From positions 1-32,531 of the forward strand of contig CANNCG010000003.1 in assembly GCA_947502965.1 (NCBI GenBank): a stretch of 32,531 bases of DNA, written 5' to 3'. The stretch's first letter is position 1; each line of letters opens with the position of its first letter. Position numbers and translations under genes: made by a program. The notes under the pieces are model-generated. The model did not search any database and was not told the DNA's origin. It saw nothing but the letters and a program-made list of their open reading frames with translations. This DNA comes from a bacterium (lineage in GTDB: Bacteria > Margulisbacteria > Marinamargulisbacteria > SXXA01). Shown one piece after another: positions 18,480 to 25,576 of this stretch.

Positions 18480-19106
18480 ATGGACACACACGGGCCCACG
18501 GCCCCTTGGAGCCCGAACCTCCAAAACGACGTTAACGGGGCACCCCGCATCCAGATCGTCAGCGACATCGACTTTACGATTTGTCGGCCACAGAATATCC
18601 AATCGCCATTTTTGGCCAAATGTCTTGCCACCCAGCCCACGCAATGCCCCATCTTTCACGCATCGGGCACTTTCCCATGCCGCAACAACCGCTGCGATCC
18701 CCCCACAGAAAATGATTTTCACATGTCCATGAGCTGTCCCAAACGTGATGCTTTTTCAGAAGAGTTTTACACATGGCTTGCCACCTTGGATTTTGAGCAC
18801 GACCACCCCATAGCCCCCAGCTTGCAATTTATTCAGCAACACCCCAGCATCCCGATTTTCCTCACCAACAGGGACGAGCAATGTAGAACAGGTACACTGT
18901 CTTTTTTCAAAAAACACCGCATCGACCATCACGAACTCCACATGCGCGCCCACCGGGATTATCGCCCCTTATGGGACTTCAAACTGGAAAAAATCGCCGA
19001 ACTCAAGGAGCATCATCCCCATATCCTGTGGATCGATGACCAGAACCCCCCGGTGATGTTTGAAAATGTGGTGTGGGTGCATCCCGCGACGTTACAGGAG
19101 ATTTAG
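18480..19106 (+). CDS. HAD-superfamily phosphatase-like protein
   Basis: A 208-residue protein with HAD signatures: motif I DIDFT (D29 and D31 as nucleophile and acid/base), motif II FLTNRD (T129), a lysine at K168, and motif IV WIDDQ (D186, D187). A cysteine- and histidine-rich insert occupies residues about 48-86 (five cysteines), a plausible metal-binding or cap region. Overall layout recalls small HAD phosphatases such as polynucleotide 3'-phosphatase-like proteins, but the substrate cannot be told. It is the third gene of the hicB-like/thrS operon. Its stop overlaps the stop of the convergent J-domain gene (TTTAG), with no room for a separate terminator. Confidence 0.75.
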   Translation: MDTHGPTAPWSPNLQNDVNGAPRIQIVSDIDFTICRPQNIQSPFLAKCLATQPTQCPIFHASGTFPCRNNRCDPPTENDFHMSMSCPKRDAFSEEFYTWLATLDFEHDHPIAPSLQFIQQHPSIPIFLTNRDEQCRTGTLSFFKKHRIDHHELHMRAHRDYRPLWDFKLEKIAELKEHHPHILWIDDQNPPVMFENVVWVHPATLQEI

Positions 19107-20185
19107 CGCCCCGAATCTCCCAGTCTATAGCCCTTCACCCACTGTTTGATATTTTGGGTATTCTTAAAGGCCAGCAGGTCCCTCTGAAGACTTTCTACAT
19201 GCGTTTCGAGTTCGTCGATTTCGGTTTGAAAACGGCGCCGAACATACTCAGGCGATAGCCGCTGATAGGGCGACATGTGAAATTTTTCTCTGAAAAAAAA
19301 TTCTCTATTTGCGATTTCGTTTTGGAGTTCCAAACATTGGTCTTTCAAAATTTGATTGAAATGCTTCAGGCGGGCATCGGACATAGTTTCGAGGGTGTCA
19401 CGATCCAATTGGGCAATCTCCAACTGTAGCTCCAAAAGGGTGAGTAACTCTCGCTTCTTGTAGGCCTCATTGACCTGTTGCATGAGCAGGGTTTTGCGGT
19501 CTCGTTCTACAGGATCTTGCTCGGTATCGGGGTGGAGCTCTTTGGCCAATTGGCGATACACGTCCCGTATCGATTGACTGATTTGCTTTTCAGCCGCTTT
19601 GTCTTTGGCTTCTTTGGCTAGCGCTTTGGCGGACTTTTCTGCTGGGGCCTCCCTTTCTTCTCCAGCCTCGGGGTCCGCCGCCATACTGGCATGTATCTGA
19701 CGTAGCCAGTCCTCGGTGTCATCGTTTATATCGGGATTTAACTCTGCCCCAAAAAGATCGGAGATCATGCCCTTGAAATTTGCTTTTTCTTCGAGACATT
19801 CGGCATCATAGTCGGCGTTGTTGTATTTGTTATACAACGCTTTGACGGTCTCTGTTTCCTCAGTCGCCAGTATGTCGGCCGCCATAGAGCCAATAATTTC
19901 CTCGAACTTTCGCTTGTCCGTTTTGGAAAAAATACTGTCCAAATAGACACTGTCAAAACGCAAAATAATCGCAGTTTTCAAGACATTGTAGGTACGGCCC
20001 AAAGGGATAAGGACCTGGGTTAGCGTATCATGGTAGGTTGCCAACCATTTTTCCCAAGCGGCCAAGGCCTGTCGCTTTTGATCCACTTCTCGGATCCTTT
20101 TTTGAAATATTTGTTGTGCTTTGGTAAGGGTGTTTGTGTCCATACTCGCCAAGACATGGACCATTTCAGAAGAGATATTTGTCAT
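19103..20185 (-). CDS. J-domain (DnaJ-like) protein with coiled-coil C-terminus
   Basis: A 360-residue cytosolic protein. The J domain sits internally at about residues 201-250 and retains the essential HPD motif (218-220) within RQLAKELHPDTEQDP, so it should be able to stimulate a DnaK ATPase. Residues 1-150 are helical and unrecognised; 160-200 form an Ala/Glu/Lys-rich linker; about 250-345 are strongly heptad-like. There is no Gly/Phe or zinc-finger region, so this is a specialised co-chaperone rather than DnaJ itself. Start ATG is preceded by AGGAG at good spacing. It follows bioD after 24 bp and probably ends the birA-to-bioD operon. Confidence 0.8.
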   Translation of the reverse strand: MTNISSEMVHVLASMDTNTLTKAQQIFQKRIREVDQKRQALAAWEKWLATYHDTLTQVLIPLGRTYNVLKTAIILRFDSVYLDSIFSKTDKRKFEEIIGSMAADILATEETETVKALYNKYNNADYDAECLEEKANFKGMISDLFGAELNPDINDDTEDWLRQIHASMAADPEAGEEREAPAEKSAKALAKEAKDKAAEKQISQSIRDVYRQLAKELHPDTEQDPVERDRKTLLMQQVNEAYKKRELLTLLELQLEIAQLDRDTLETMSDARLKHFNQILKDQCLELQNEIANREFFFREKFHMSPYQRLSPEYVRRRFQTEIDELETHVESLQRDLLAFKNTQNIKQWVKGYRLGDSGR

Positions 20186-20209
20186 GCGTTTGCTCCTATA
20201 GCCGGTTTT

Positions 20210-20995
20210 TTATACCGACCATACCCGAACCCTAGACCCGTTTGCAACCATCCGTACATTATCCGCCATGACATCTGCGTCATGCGCCAAATTTTTCTGC
20301 GACAATACGATTCCCAGTAGCGAAATACCCCGTTGCCGCAAGGCCATGACGCTGAGCATCACCTGGTTGATGACGCCCACCCGGTTTTCAGACACCAGCA
20401 ATACCGAAAATCCCGCATCTGCCACCATGTCCAGCAGCATCACCGTCTCGGTATAGGGCACCATGAGCCCACCAGACCCTTCTATGAGCACACGATACCC
20501 AGCGACCTGCAACCGCGCTGTTGCCGCCAAACATGCCCCTATATCGACACACTGGCCTTGACGAGACGCGGCGAGATGGGGGGAGACAGGATCAGGAAAA
20601 TAATACGGCAGCCTATCTGTCAGCAGAGCCTCGGGAAAGACCACCCCAGACAAGCGATCATGCGTGTCTATGTCCGTGGGCGCCGGCCCTGTTTGGACCC
20701 ATTTCTGGGTAATCACGGGCACACCCGTCTCATACAACGCATGGGCCAGGTGCCCGGTGACCCATGTTTTCCCCACGTCGGTATCGGTGCCAACGATGAC
20801 AATAGGGGATTGAATTGGCAGCTTCGCCGCCAATTCAATCCAGATTTTAGGTAAGGGAGAACGACTACGTCGCTCCCCCTTACAACCCCTACTCTTTTTC
20901 GGATCGAAAGGGTGAGCGACATCGTCGTGAGCCCTTTCGACAAAAAAAAGTTCCCCCTCTTTGGAGGGGGTAAGGGGATGGGATAAATCCAGCAT
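20210..20995 (-). CDS. bioD: Dethiobiotin synthetase with repeat-derived N-terminal extension
   Basis: ATP-dependent closure of the ureido ring in biotin synthesis. The conserved protein starts around SPIVIVGTDTDVGKT (about residues 57-71), with the P-loop DTDVGKT; downstream EGSGGLMVPY and the QVMLSVMALRQRG stretch match the family. The start chosen, ATG at 20993-20995, is 1 bp beyond the bioC stop and gives 261 residues against about 225 in E. coli. The extra residues (MLDLSHPLTPSKEGELFF onward) are encoded by a cluster of hairpin palindromes at 20807-20970. An internal TTG near 20830 could instead be the start, but no Shine-Dalgarno is visible. Proline- and arginine-rich composition of the extension differs from the rest of the protein. 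Confidence 0.9.
   Translation of the reverse strand: MLDLSHPLTPSKEGELFFVERAHDDVAHPFDPKKSRGCKGERRSRSPLPKIWIELAAKLPIQSPIVIVGTDTDVGKTWVTGHLAHALYETGVPVITQKWVQTGPAPTDIDTHDRLSGVVFPEALLTDRLPYYFPDPVSPHLAASRQGQCVDIGACLAATARLQVAGYRVLIEGSGGLMVPYTETVMLLDMVADAGFSVLLVSENRVGVINQVMLSVMALRQRGISLLGIVLSQKNLAHDADVMADNVRMVANGSRVRVWSV
20807..20970. repeat. Cluster of four hairpin palindromes in the 5' part of bioD
   Basis: Four consecutive inverted repeats: 20807-20819/20829-20841 (13-bp perfect arms, centre TTC); 20851-20865/20869-20883 (15-bp arms, two mismatches, loop TAC); 20904-20920/20924-20940 (9 bp outer plus 4 bp inner pairs, loop ATC); 20953-20959/20964-20970 (7-bp arms). The reading frame stays open through all of them. 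The first arm pair overlaps the codons just before the BioD P-loop strand. Confidence 0.85.
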
Positions 20996-20996
20996 C

Positions 20997-21755
20997 TTAC
21001 CCGCACCTAGCGGTGCAATAGAACACCTGATACGTCGCCACAATCCGACGATAATGCGCCAAATACGCACGCTCCACTTCCCGAAACAATCCTGGGGTCC
21101 AGTACTTGGGGCCCTCCGGGATCCCCCGCGTTCCGGTGTGTTTGATGCTGCGAAGTAGATCCGCCAAACTCTTAAAATCGCGTTGGTAACGACACTGAAG
21201 AACATGAACCGTTTCAAAACAGTCAGACAGACAGGCATGTAGCGCCGCCCCATCCAAAAACTGCGCCGCACTGGTGATCACCGGATGCCCCCAGACCTGG
21301 CGAATCACCGTTGCCAATTCACGATAGGTCTCGGGTCCAAAGCTGGACAGAACCAACGGACCCCCATGTGACAGTTGCGACAACGCATGCGTCAGTGCCG
21401 CTTTGGGAGGGGAAACCCATTGAAAGGTGGCGTTTGAAAATAGCAGATCCGCTGGGGTTTCCAGCTGAAACTGCGCCATCTCACTACACACAAAATGCAT
21501 GCGTGGGCTACCGTACCGCTGTTGTGCAAACATCACCATTTTGGGCGCCACATCCACGCCCACAACCGTTGCCTCTGGATAGCGTTTTCCCAACAAGGCC
21601 GTCATTGCGCCTGTGCCAGAACCCATGTCTACAATGTGCTGGTAGCTTCCCTCTGGAATTTTTTCTACCAGTTGTGCAAAAACACGCTGCTGAATATCAC
21701 TGTATTGGTCATAGTGCGCCGCCGCAGTAGAAAACTGACTGGCCACATCCCTCAT
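20997..21755 (-). CDS. bioC: Malonyl-[acyl-carrier protein] O-methyltransferase
   Basis: A 252-residue SAM-dependent methyltransferase that starts pimeloyl synthesis by methylating malonyl-ACP/CoA. Motif I is IVDMGSGTGAM (41-51), followed by the acidic residue in VVGVDVA (64-70) and the BioC-type segment LLFSNATFQWV (104-114). The C-terminal RSIKHTGTRG and YRR segments also match BioC. The N-terminus VASQFSTAAAHYDQYSDIQQ is the usual 'F..aA..YD..a.iQ' opening. It overlaps tyrA by ATGA and is followed by bioD after 1 bp. No bioF, bioA or bioB is in this window. Confidence 0.9.
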   Translation of the reverse strand: MRDVASQFSTAAAHYDQYSDIQQRVFAQLVEKIPEGSYQHIVDMGSGTGAMTALLGKRYPEATVVGVDVAPKMVMFAQQRYGSPRMHFVCSEMAQFQLETPADLLFSNATFQWVSPPKAALTHALSQLSHGGPLVLSSFGPETYRELATVIRQVWGHPVITSAAQFLDGAALHACLSDCFETVHVLQCRYQRDFKSLADLLRSIKHTGTRGIPEGPKYWTPGLFREVERAYLAHYRRIVATYQVFYCTARCG

Positions 21756-22810
21756 ACAGGAAACAGTCCCCGACGCTGCACCGCAATGGTCTCAAAATAC
21801 CGCGTTAAGGCCGCCGCATCTCCCGATGTGATCAAGGCCGACAGCGTCCCCATATCGGCGCTCACCGATTGCAAAAATGCCAACACAGCATCGGCGTTGT
21901 CTAGACAGACAGCCGCACCCCATTGCGCAGGCGAGCATGCCACCCGTGTGGTATCCCGAAAGCCACTGCTGATCAGCTGTTTACCCGCATCCACATAGGG
22001 AGACTTGAGCAAGGTGCCTGCCGTCAGGCATGCCATCACATAGGGCCCATGAGAGGCCAAAGCGACGGCCTCATCGTGGTCCTCTGGCGACATGGTGACC
22101 ACCCGGAATTTTAAATTTTTGAGATAGGTTTCAAAGGACTGACGGCGGGGATCGAGGCTGGGCATGAGGACGTAGGTAGCACCGATGAGCATCTGTACTT
22201 CGGAAGCCGCGTAACCGGTGGTTTCTTTGCCGGCCATGGGGTGCCCTCCAATGAAGAGCGCTTTGTGATTTGGCTCCGCCAAATCACAAAGCGTAGAAGC
22301 CCCAAGGGGCTGCGCCCCTTGACCCCCACCGGCTCCGCCAGGAAAGCTTACGGCGCTGCCGGAAATGCCACCGGCTCCGCCGGGGATTCCATTGGCGCCA
22401 CCTGGAATGCTTCCGGCTTTGCCGGAAACGGGATCCAAAGGGCGAAGCCCTTTGGATCTTTTTTCTTTCTGCCTCGGCGAAGCCGAGGCAGAAAGAGCCT
22501 CTACGATGTCACGTTTGACACTTGCCACATCGGTCACGATCGCAGTAGGCGCTAAAATCTCCTGAAGACATTTAACCGTATCAACGATCATCCCTATCGG
22601 CGTCGCCACGAAGACCAACGACATCTTTGCCAAGATACGAATATCCGTACCTGCGGATGACAGCACCCCATCCGCGATAGCCTGCGTGCAGGCACTTTGA
22701 CTGCGAGATACCCCCACGATATGGGTATCGGGAAACACCTCACGAATCAGCTTTGCCAAGGAGCCGCCGATCAGCCCCAACCCCACAATGCCAACCCTTG
22801 GAAAACTCAC
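21752..22810 (-). CDS. tyrA: Prephenate/arogenate dehydrogenase with a 78-residue in-frame repeat insert
   Basis: NAD(P)-dependent dehydrogenase of tyrosine synthesis, 352 residues against about 280 for lean relatives. The Rossmann motif GIVGLGLIGGSLA is at 7-19; VTDVASVKRDIVEAL at 92-106; the catalytic-region FIGGHPMAGKE at 186-196 includes His190. Between these, residues about 107-184 are an extra segment rich in Gly, Pro and Lys that begins SASASPRQKEKRSKGLRPLD and runs through repeated GG(A/I) units. It is encoded by six hairpin palindromes and is in frame, so the enzyme may still be made with a long loop beside the active site. It overlaps aroH and bioC by ATGA. Enzyme identity is firm; whether it is active is inference. 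Confidence 0.92.
   Translation of the reverse strand: MSFPRVGIVGLGLIGGSLAKLIREVFPDTHIVGVSRSQSACTQAIADGVLSSAGTDIRILAKMSLVFVATPIGMIVDTVKCLQEILAPTAIVTDVASVKRDIVEALSASASPRQKEKRSKGLRPLDPVSGKAGSIPGGANGIPGGAGGISGSAVSFPGGAGGGQGAQPLGASTLCDLAEPNHKALFIGGHPMAGKETTGYAASEVQMLIGATYVLMPSLDPRRQSFETYLKNLKFRVVTMSPEDHDEAVALASHGPYVMACLTAGTLLKSPYVDAGKQLISSGFRDTTRVACSPAQWGAAVCLDNADAVLAFLQSVSADMGTLSALITSGDAAALTRYFETIAVQRRGLFPV
22259..22495. repeat. In-frame composite palindromic insert in tyrA
   Basis: Hairpins in order: 22260-22292 (14-bp stem, 5-base loop); 22303-22321 (8-bp stem, loop TGC); 22371-22383 (4-bp stem within a degenerate GGTGGC/GGCGGAGCC array); 22411-22427 (7-bp stem, loop TTT); 22432-22458 (12-bp stem, loop GAA); 22465-22495 (14-bp stem, loop GAA). 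All longer stems are perfect. Boundaries match the point where TyrA homology stops and resumes. Confidence 0.9.
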
Positions 22811-23169
22811 AGCTTTCTTTTGTCCGGCCTCAGCGCCGTCGCCCCTTTGAGATAGACATGCTGGATATCGGATCCCGATTTATCCGTATTCCAATGGATC
22901 AAAATCCTAATACAGTGGGCCAACGCACCAGGCACCGAGATCTCCGCCGCACACATCAAGGGCACATCAGAGAAGCCCATGTCGCGGGCCGCAAACGCCG
23001 GAAATTCTGCATCCAAATCGGGGGTGAGGGTGAAGATAATCGAGGCGATATCTTCGAGCAGAATCCTATTTTCAGTGATCATGGTTGAGAGCAGAAACTT
23101 GGTTTCTTGGACAATGTCCGCTTTGCTATTTTGAGCAACCGTACTGGCGCCCCTCACTCCCCGAACCAT
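22807..23169 (-). CDS. aroH: Chorismate mutase, AroH class
   Basis: A 120-residue monofunctional chorismate mutase that makes prephenate, the substrate of the downstream TyrA. It follows the Bacillus AroH pattern closely: VRGVRGASTV at the N-terminus (active-site Arg), TPDLDAEFPAFAARDMG at 49-65, a CAAE segment (73-76) with the catalytic Glu, CIRIL with Arg88, and HVYLKGATALRP with Tyr106. The start at 23169 (MVRGV) is preferred to the one nine bases upstream because it matches the family N-terminus and has GAGGAG upstream. It overlaps the end of birA by 16 bp and tyrA by 4 bp. Confidence 0.93.
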   Translation of the reverse strand: MVRGVRGASTVAQNSKADIVQETKFLLSTMITENRILLEDIASIIFTLTPDLDAEFPAFAARDMGFSDVPLMCAAEISVPGALAHCIRILIHWNTDKSGSDIQHVYLKGATALRPDKRKL

Positions 23170-23843
23170 AGTGCACACTCCTCTATTAATCCTTCTGTTA
23201 CAACGGTTTTGTCATAGGTTTCGCCAGACAGCATGGCGATCGATGTCGCCTCCGTCAACGTCTCAGGAAAGAGATGTTGATTGAGATTCAATCCAATGCC
23301 AATGACCCCAAAGTACGCATCCCCTCGACTGATCTTTTCCACTAAAATACCACAGAGTTTCTTCCCGTTCACCAAGAGATCGTTGGGAAGCTTGATCTCG
23401 GTGTTGATTTGGAATTTTTTGGCTAGCCAGGCTTGGAGTTTGAGGGCTATCCAATAGGGGAGCGCGTCTGGTTTCGCAGCGCCGCTGCGCAACCAGACGT
23501 GGGGATTTTCAACGTTCTGTCGCCCCATGGATCCCATGGGGTCGAAAGCCCGAAGACCTTTCGCTTCTTTTTCTTCCCGGCAAAGCCGGGAAGAAATCGG
23601 CGAGAACGACAAAAACGAAAAATACACTCCCCCTGGAGGAGACACCCATTTTCGATCAAACTGTCCTCGTCCAGCCGTTTGGACATCCGCCGTGATACAC
23701 ATCCCATCGGGAAACACATGCGCTCCCGTGAGGCGACCTAGGTGTTTAGCGAGGTCGCTGGTGGAGGGCAGCGTGTGGTAGTGGAGATGGGGGGGGTTAG
23801 GCACCGCATACGCCCTCAGCTGTCGGTGATGATTGGTCACCAA
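23154..23843 (-). CDS. birA: Biotin--[acetyl-CoA-carboxylase] ligase without DNA-binding domain, with in-frame repeat insert
   Basis: A 229-residue ligase that attaches biotin to carboxylase carrier protein. Motifs: HYHTLPSTSDLAKHL (21-35), biotin-binding QTAGRGQFDRKW (55-66), KLPNDLLVNGKKLCGILVE (151-169) and GIGLNLNQ. There is no N-terminal helix-turn-helix, so it should not act as the bio repressor. Residues about 82-126, between VYFSFLSF and ALPYWIALKLQAWL, are an extra segment encoded by hairpin palindromes; it contains KEAKGLRAFDP, similar to the tyrA insert. The start is TTG at 23841-23843 or GTG at 23838-23840; no ATG precedes the STSD motif. First gene of the biotin/aromatic operon. 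Confidence 0.92.
   Translation of the reverse strand: MVTNHHRQLRAYAVPNPPHLHYHTLPSTSDLAKHLGRLTGAHVFPDGMCITADVQTAGRGQFDRKWVSPPGGVYFSFLSFSPISSRLCREEKEAKGLRAFDPMGSMGRQNVENPHVWLRSGAAKPDALPYWIALKLQAWLAKKFQINTEIKLPNDLLVNGKKLCGILVEKISRGDAYFGVIGIGLNLNQHLFPETLTEATSIAMLSGETYDKTVVTEGLIEECALWFGE
23465..23600. repeat. In-frame palindromic insert in birA
   Basis: Hairpins: 23465-23499 (9-bp outer perfect arms plus a 6-bp inner stem, loop GCC); 23523-23541 (8-bp stem, loop ATC); 23543-23563 (imperfect, loop GAA); 23571-23595 (11-bp perfect stem, loop AAA). The A-rich linker and the GAAAGG-type hairpin resemble those of the tyrA insert. Reading frame is open throughout. Confidence 0.88.
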
Positions 23844-23986
23844 CGGCTATTGTTTCAGGAAAATAGGGTTTTAAAGCATTCATTATGCACCTTATATACC
23901 TTTTTTTCTGGGATCAAAAACCCCATGTGTTGCACTTCGAAGTTAAACGCGGGAAAATAAAAAAATCAGAAAAAGGAGAAAAAAAC
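23844..23986. promoter_or_regulatory. Divergent intergenic region between birA and DUF2177 gene
   Basis: A 143-bp AT-rich gap separating two divergent genes, so it should hold both promoters. On the plus strand TTTTAA and a TTATAT/TATATA stretch (around 23870-23900) are possible promoter hexamers, but matches are weak. A 10-bp palindrome ACTTCGAAGT lies near 23935-23944. No biotin-operator-like long palindrome was seen, in keeping with a BirA lacking a DNA-binding domain. Confidence 0.35.
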
Positions 23987-24391
23987 ATGAAAACCACAAT
24001 CATTGCGTATCTTGCTTCATTTTTGACAATGGCCTTGGTAGATGGTATTTGGCTTTCGTTAACAGCAAAATCGTTTTATGCAAAAAACATGGGACCCCTG
24101 ATGAACGCAACACCCTATTGGGTGCCAGCTGTTCTCTTTTATCTACTATTTCCGATTGGGCTGACGTTCTTAGTGATACTTCCTGTGATGAAGGGGGGCG
24201 GTTCTCTTGTGCAAGCGGGATTACTGGGTGCATTGTTGGGCTTGGTGAGCTATGGCACCTACGATCTTACCAACCAGGCGACAATCAGGGAATGGCCTTT
24301 TGTTGTTACGGTTGTGGATTTGATTTGGGGCACGTCTGTTTCAGCGGTGGTTTCTATGGTGGCCCTTAAGATTGTGATGAAGTTTGGGTAA
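23987..24391 (+). CDS. DUF2177 family membrane protein
   Basis: A 134-residue integral membrane protein of unknown function with four predicted membrane segments. Family marks include MALVDGIWLSLTAKSFYAKNMG near the N-terminus, YGTYDLTNQATIREWP in the middle, and VVDLIWGTSVSAVVSM in the last helix. The start is the ATG at 23987 because AAGGAG lies at 23973-23978; an in-frame ATG at 23885 would add a polar tail not expected for the family. It stands alone on the plus strand between minus-strand operons, and its stop directly abuts the end of ftsA (no spacer). It may be an acquired single gene; its base composition looks more AT-rich than its neighbours. Confidence 0.85.
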   Translation: MKTTIIAYLASFLTMALVDGIWLSLTAKSFYAKNMGPLMNATPYWVPAVLFYLLFPIGLTFLVILPVMKGGGSLVQAGLLGALLGLVSYGTYDLTNQATIREWPFVVTVVDLIWGTSVSAVVSMVALKIVMKFG

Positions 24392-25576
24392 TCACCCCCA
24401 CGCCCTCTGCCACCACCGCTGTGTCGTGGGATGCTGCGCGACCTGAATGGCTCCGGTTTTCATCCCATAAAGCACCACGCCTACGGCCACATGGTCTTCT
24501 GGGTTGCGGATAGTGTGGTGGAACTGGGGATGTATGCCCAATCGGACGGGTGCTTCAAAAATCTCCGAGGCCAAAATGCCCAATCCAGGAATGGCGCTAC
24601 CGCCACCTGCGATGATCACGGGAAATCCTGACATATCCACATGCCTGAGCTTTTTGCGCACGAGGGCAAGGGTTTCCCGGACTCGCGCACGAATCACCTC
24701 CGCGAGTATCCGACGTCGGATATCACGGGGTCTGCCGTCACTGGGGATTCCCGGGATGATGTCCCCATCGGGAATGACAAAGGGCAAAACATGGCCATAT
24801 TTTATTTTGACGCGCTCAGCATCTGAGATGGGAATACGCAAACACTGGGCGATGTCTTGGGTAATACGATGTCCCCCCACCGGCATCACGGAGCCCAACA
24901 CCAAGGTTCCTTTTTGAAACAGGCTGGCCCTTGTCCATTTCCCACCAATATCGATCAGCAAGGCGCCATATTGACGCTCTGCATCGCTCAGACAGGCTGC
25001 GCCAGCACCGAACTGATCACAGGACAATCCGGCCACATAAAATCCCAAATTTTTGACAATACGGGTGATACTGTCCACCATGTTTTGATCTGAAAAAATA
25101 ACGCGTGCGGTTATTTCCAATTGACGACCCGCTTTGCCAATGGGGGTATCCACGGGATGTCCGTCTAGCAGCGTCTCGATACTGCTGCCATGGACCATGA
25201 TCTCATGGGGATGTCTGACCACCTGCATGGCCCGTTTGAGACACTGTGTGACATCTTCGGCCTGTACCAAACCTGAGACATGTTGGAGTGACAGCACCCC
25301 TGAATTGATGACAAATCGGGTACCAAATGTGGGAAGTCCCACCACCACACGGCCGGGTTTCACACTGGCGGCACGCGTGGCCCGTTGCACAGACCGAAGG
25401 ATGCTTTGGGAGAGCCCATCTTCGTCGGTGATGCCCGTTTCATCCAGCCCTGTTGTCGCGGAACGTCCCAGACCACGAATAATGACCTCCTGCGGCTGGG
25501 GGAGTTCGCAGACCACCGAAGAGATTTTGCTTGATCCAATGTCCAGGCCCAATACACTTTCAGCCATTTTCGGCAT
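24392..25576 (-). CDS. ftsA: Cell division protein FtsA
   Basis: Actin-like ATPase that tethers FtsZ to the inner membrane, 394 residues. Motifs: LGLDIGSSKISSVV (phosphate 1), the SHS2-like segment with GRVVVGLPTF, LLIDIGGKWTRASLF (phosphate 2), GHRITQDIA, and PVIIAGGGSAIPGLG (adenosine motif). The C-terminal tail ends TTQRWWQRAWG, short and tryptophan-rich, which could be the membrane-targeting helix. The start is ATG at 25576 or ATG at 25567 (MAESVLG), both overlapping the end of ftsQ. Last gene of its operon; ftsZ, normally next, is not here because a convergent gene abuts its 3' end. Confidence 0.92.
   Translation of the reverse strand: MPKMAESVLGLDIGSSKISSVVCELPQPQEVIIRGLGRSATTGLDETGITDEDGLSQSILRSVQRATRAASVKPGRVVVGLPTFGTRFVINSGVLSLQHVSGLVQAEDVTQCLKRAMQVVRHPHEIMVHGSSIETLLDGHPVDTPIGKAGRQLEITARVIFSDQNMVDSITRIVKNLGFYVAGLSCDQFGAGAACLSDAERQYGALLIDIGGKWTRASLFQKGTLVLGSVMPVGGHRITQDIAQCLRIPISDAERVKIKYGHVLPFVIPDGDIIPGIPSDGRPRDIRRRILAEVIRARVRETLALVRKKLRHVDMSGFPVIIAGGGSAIPGLGILASEIFEAPVRLGIHPQFHHTIRNPEDHVAVGVVLYGMKTGAIQVAQHPTTQRWWQRAWG

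Noticed and set aside
23885..23986. Longer start for the DUF2177 gene at 23885
   Set aside because: The internal ATG at 23987 has AAGGAG at proper spacing, and the extra 34 residues are lysine-rich and unlike the family.
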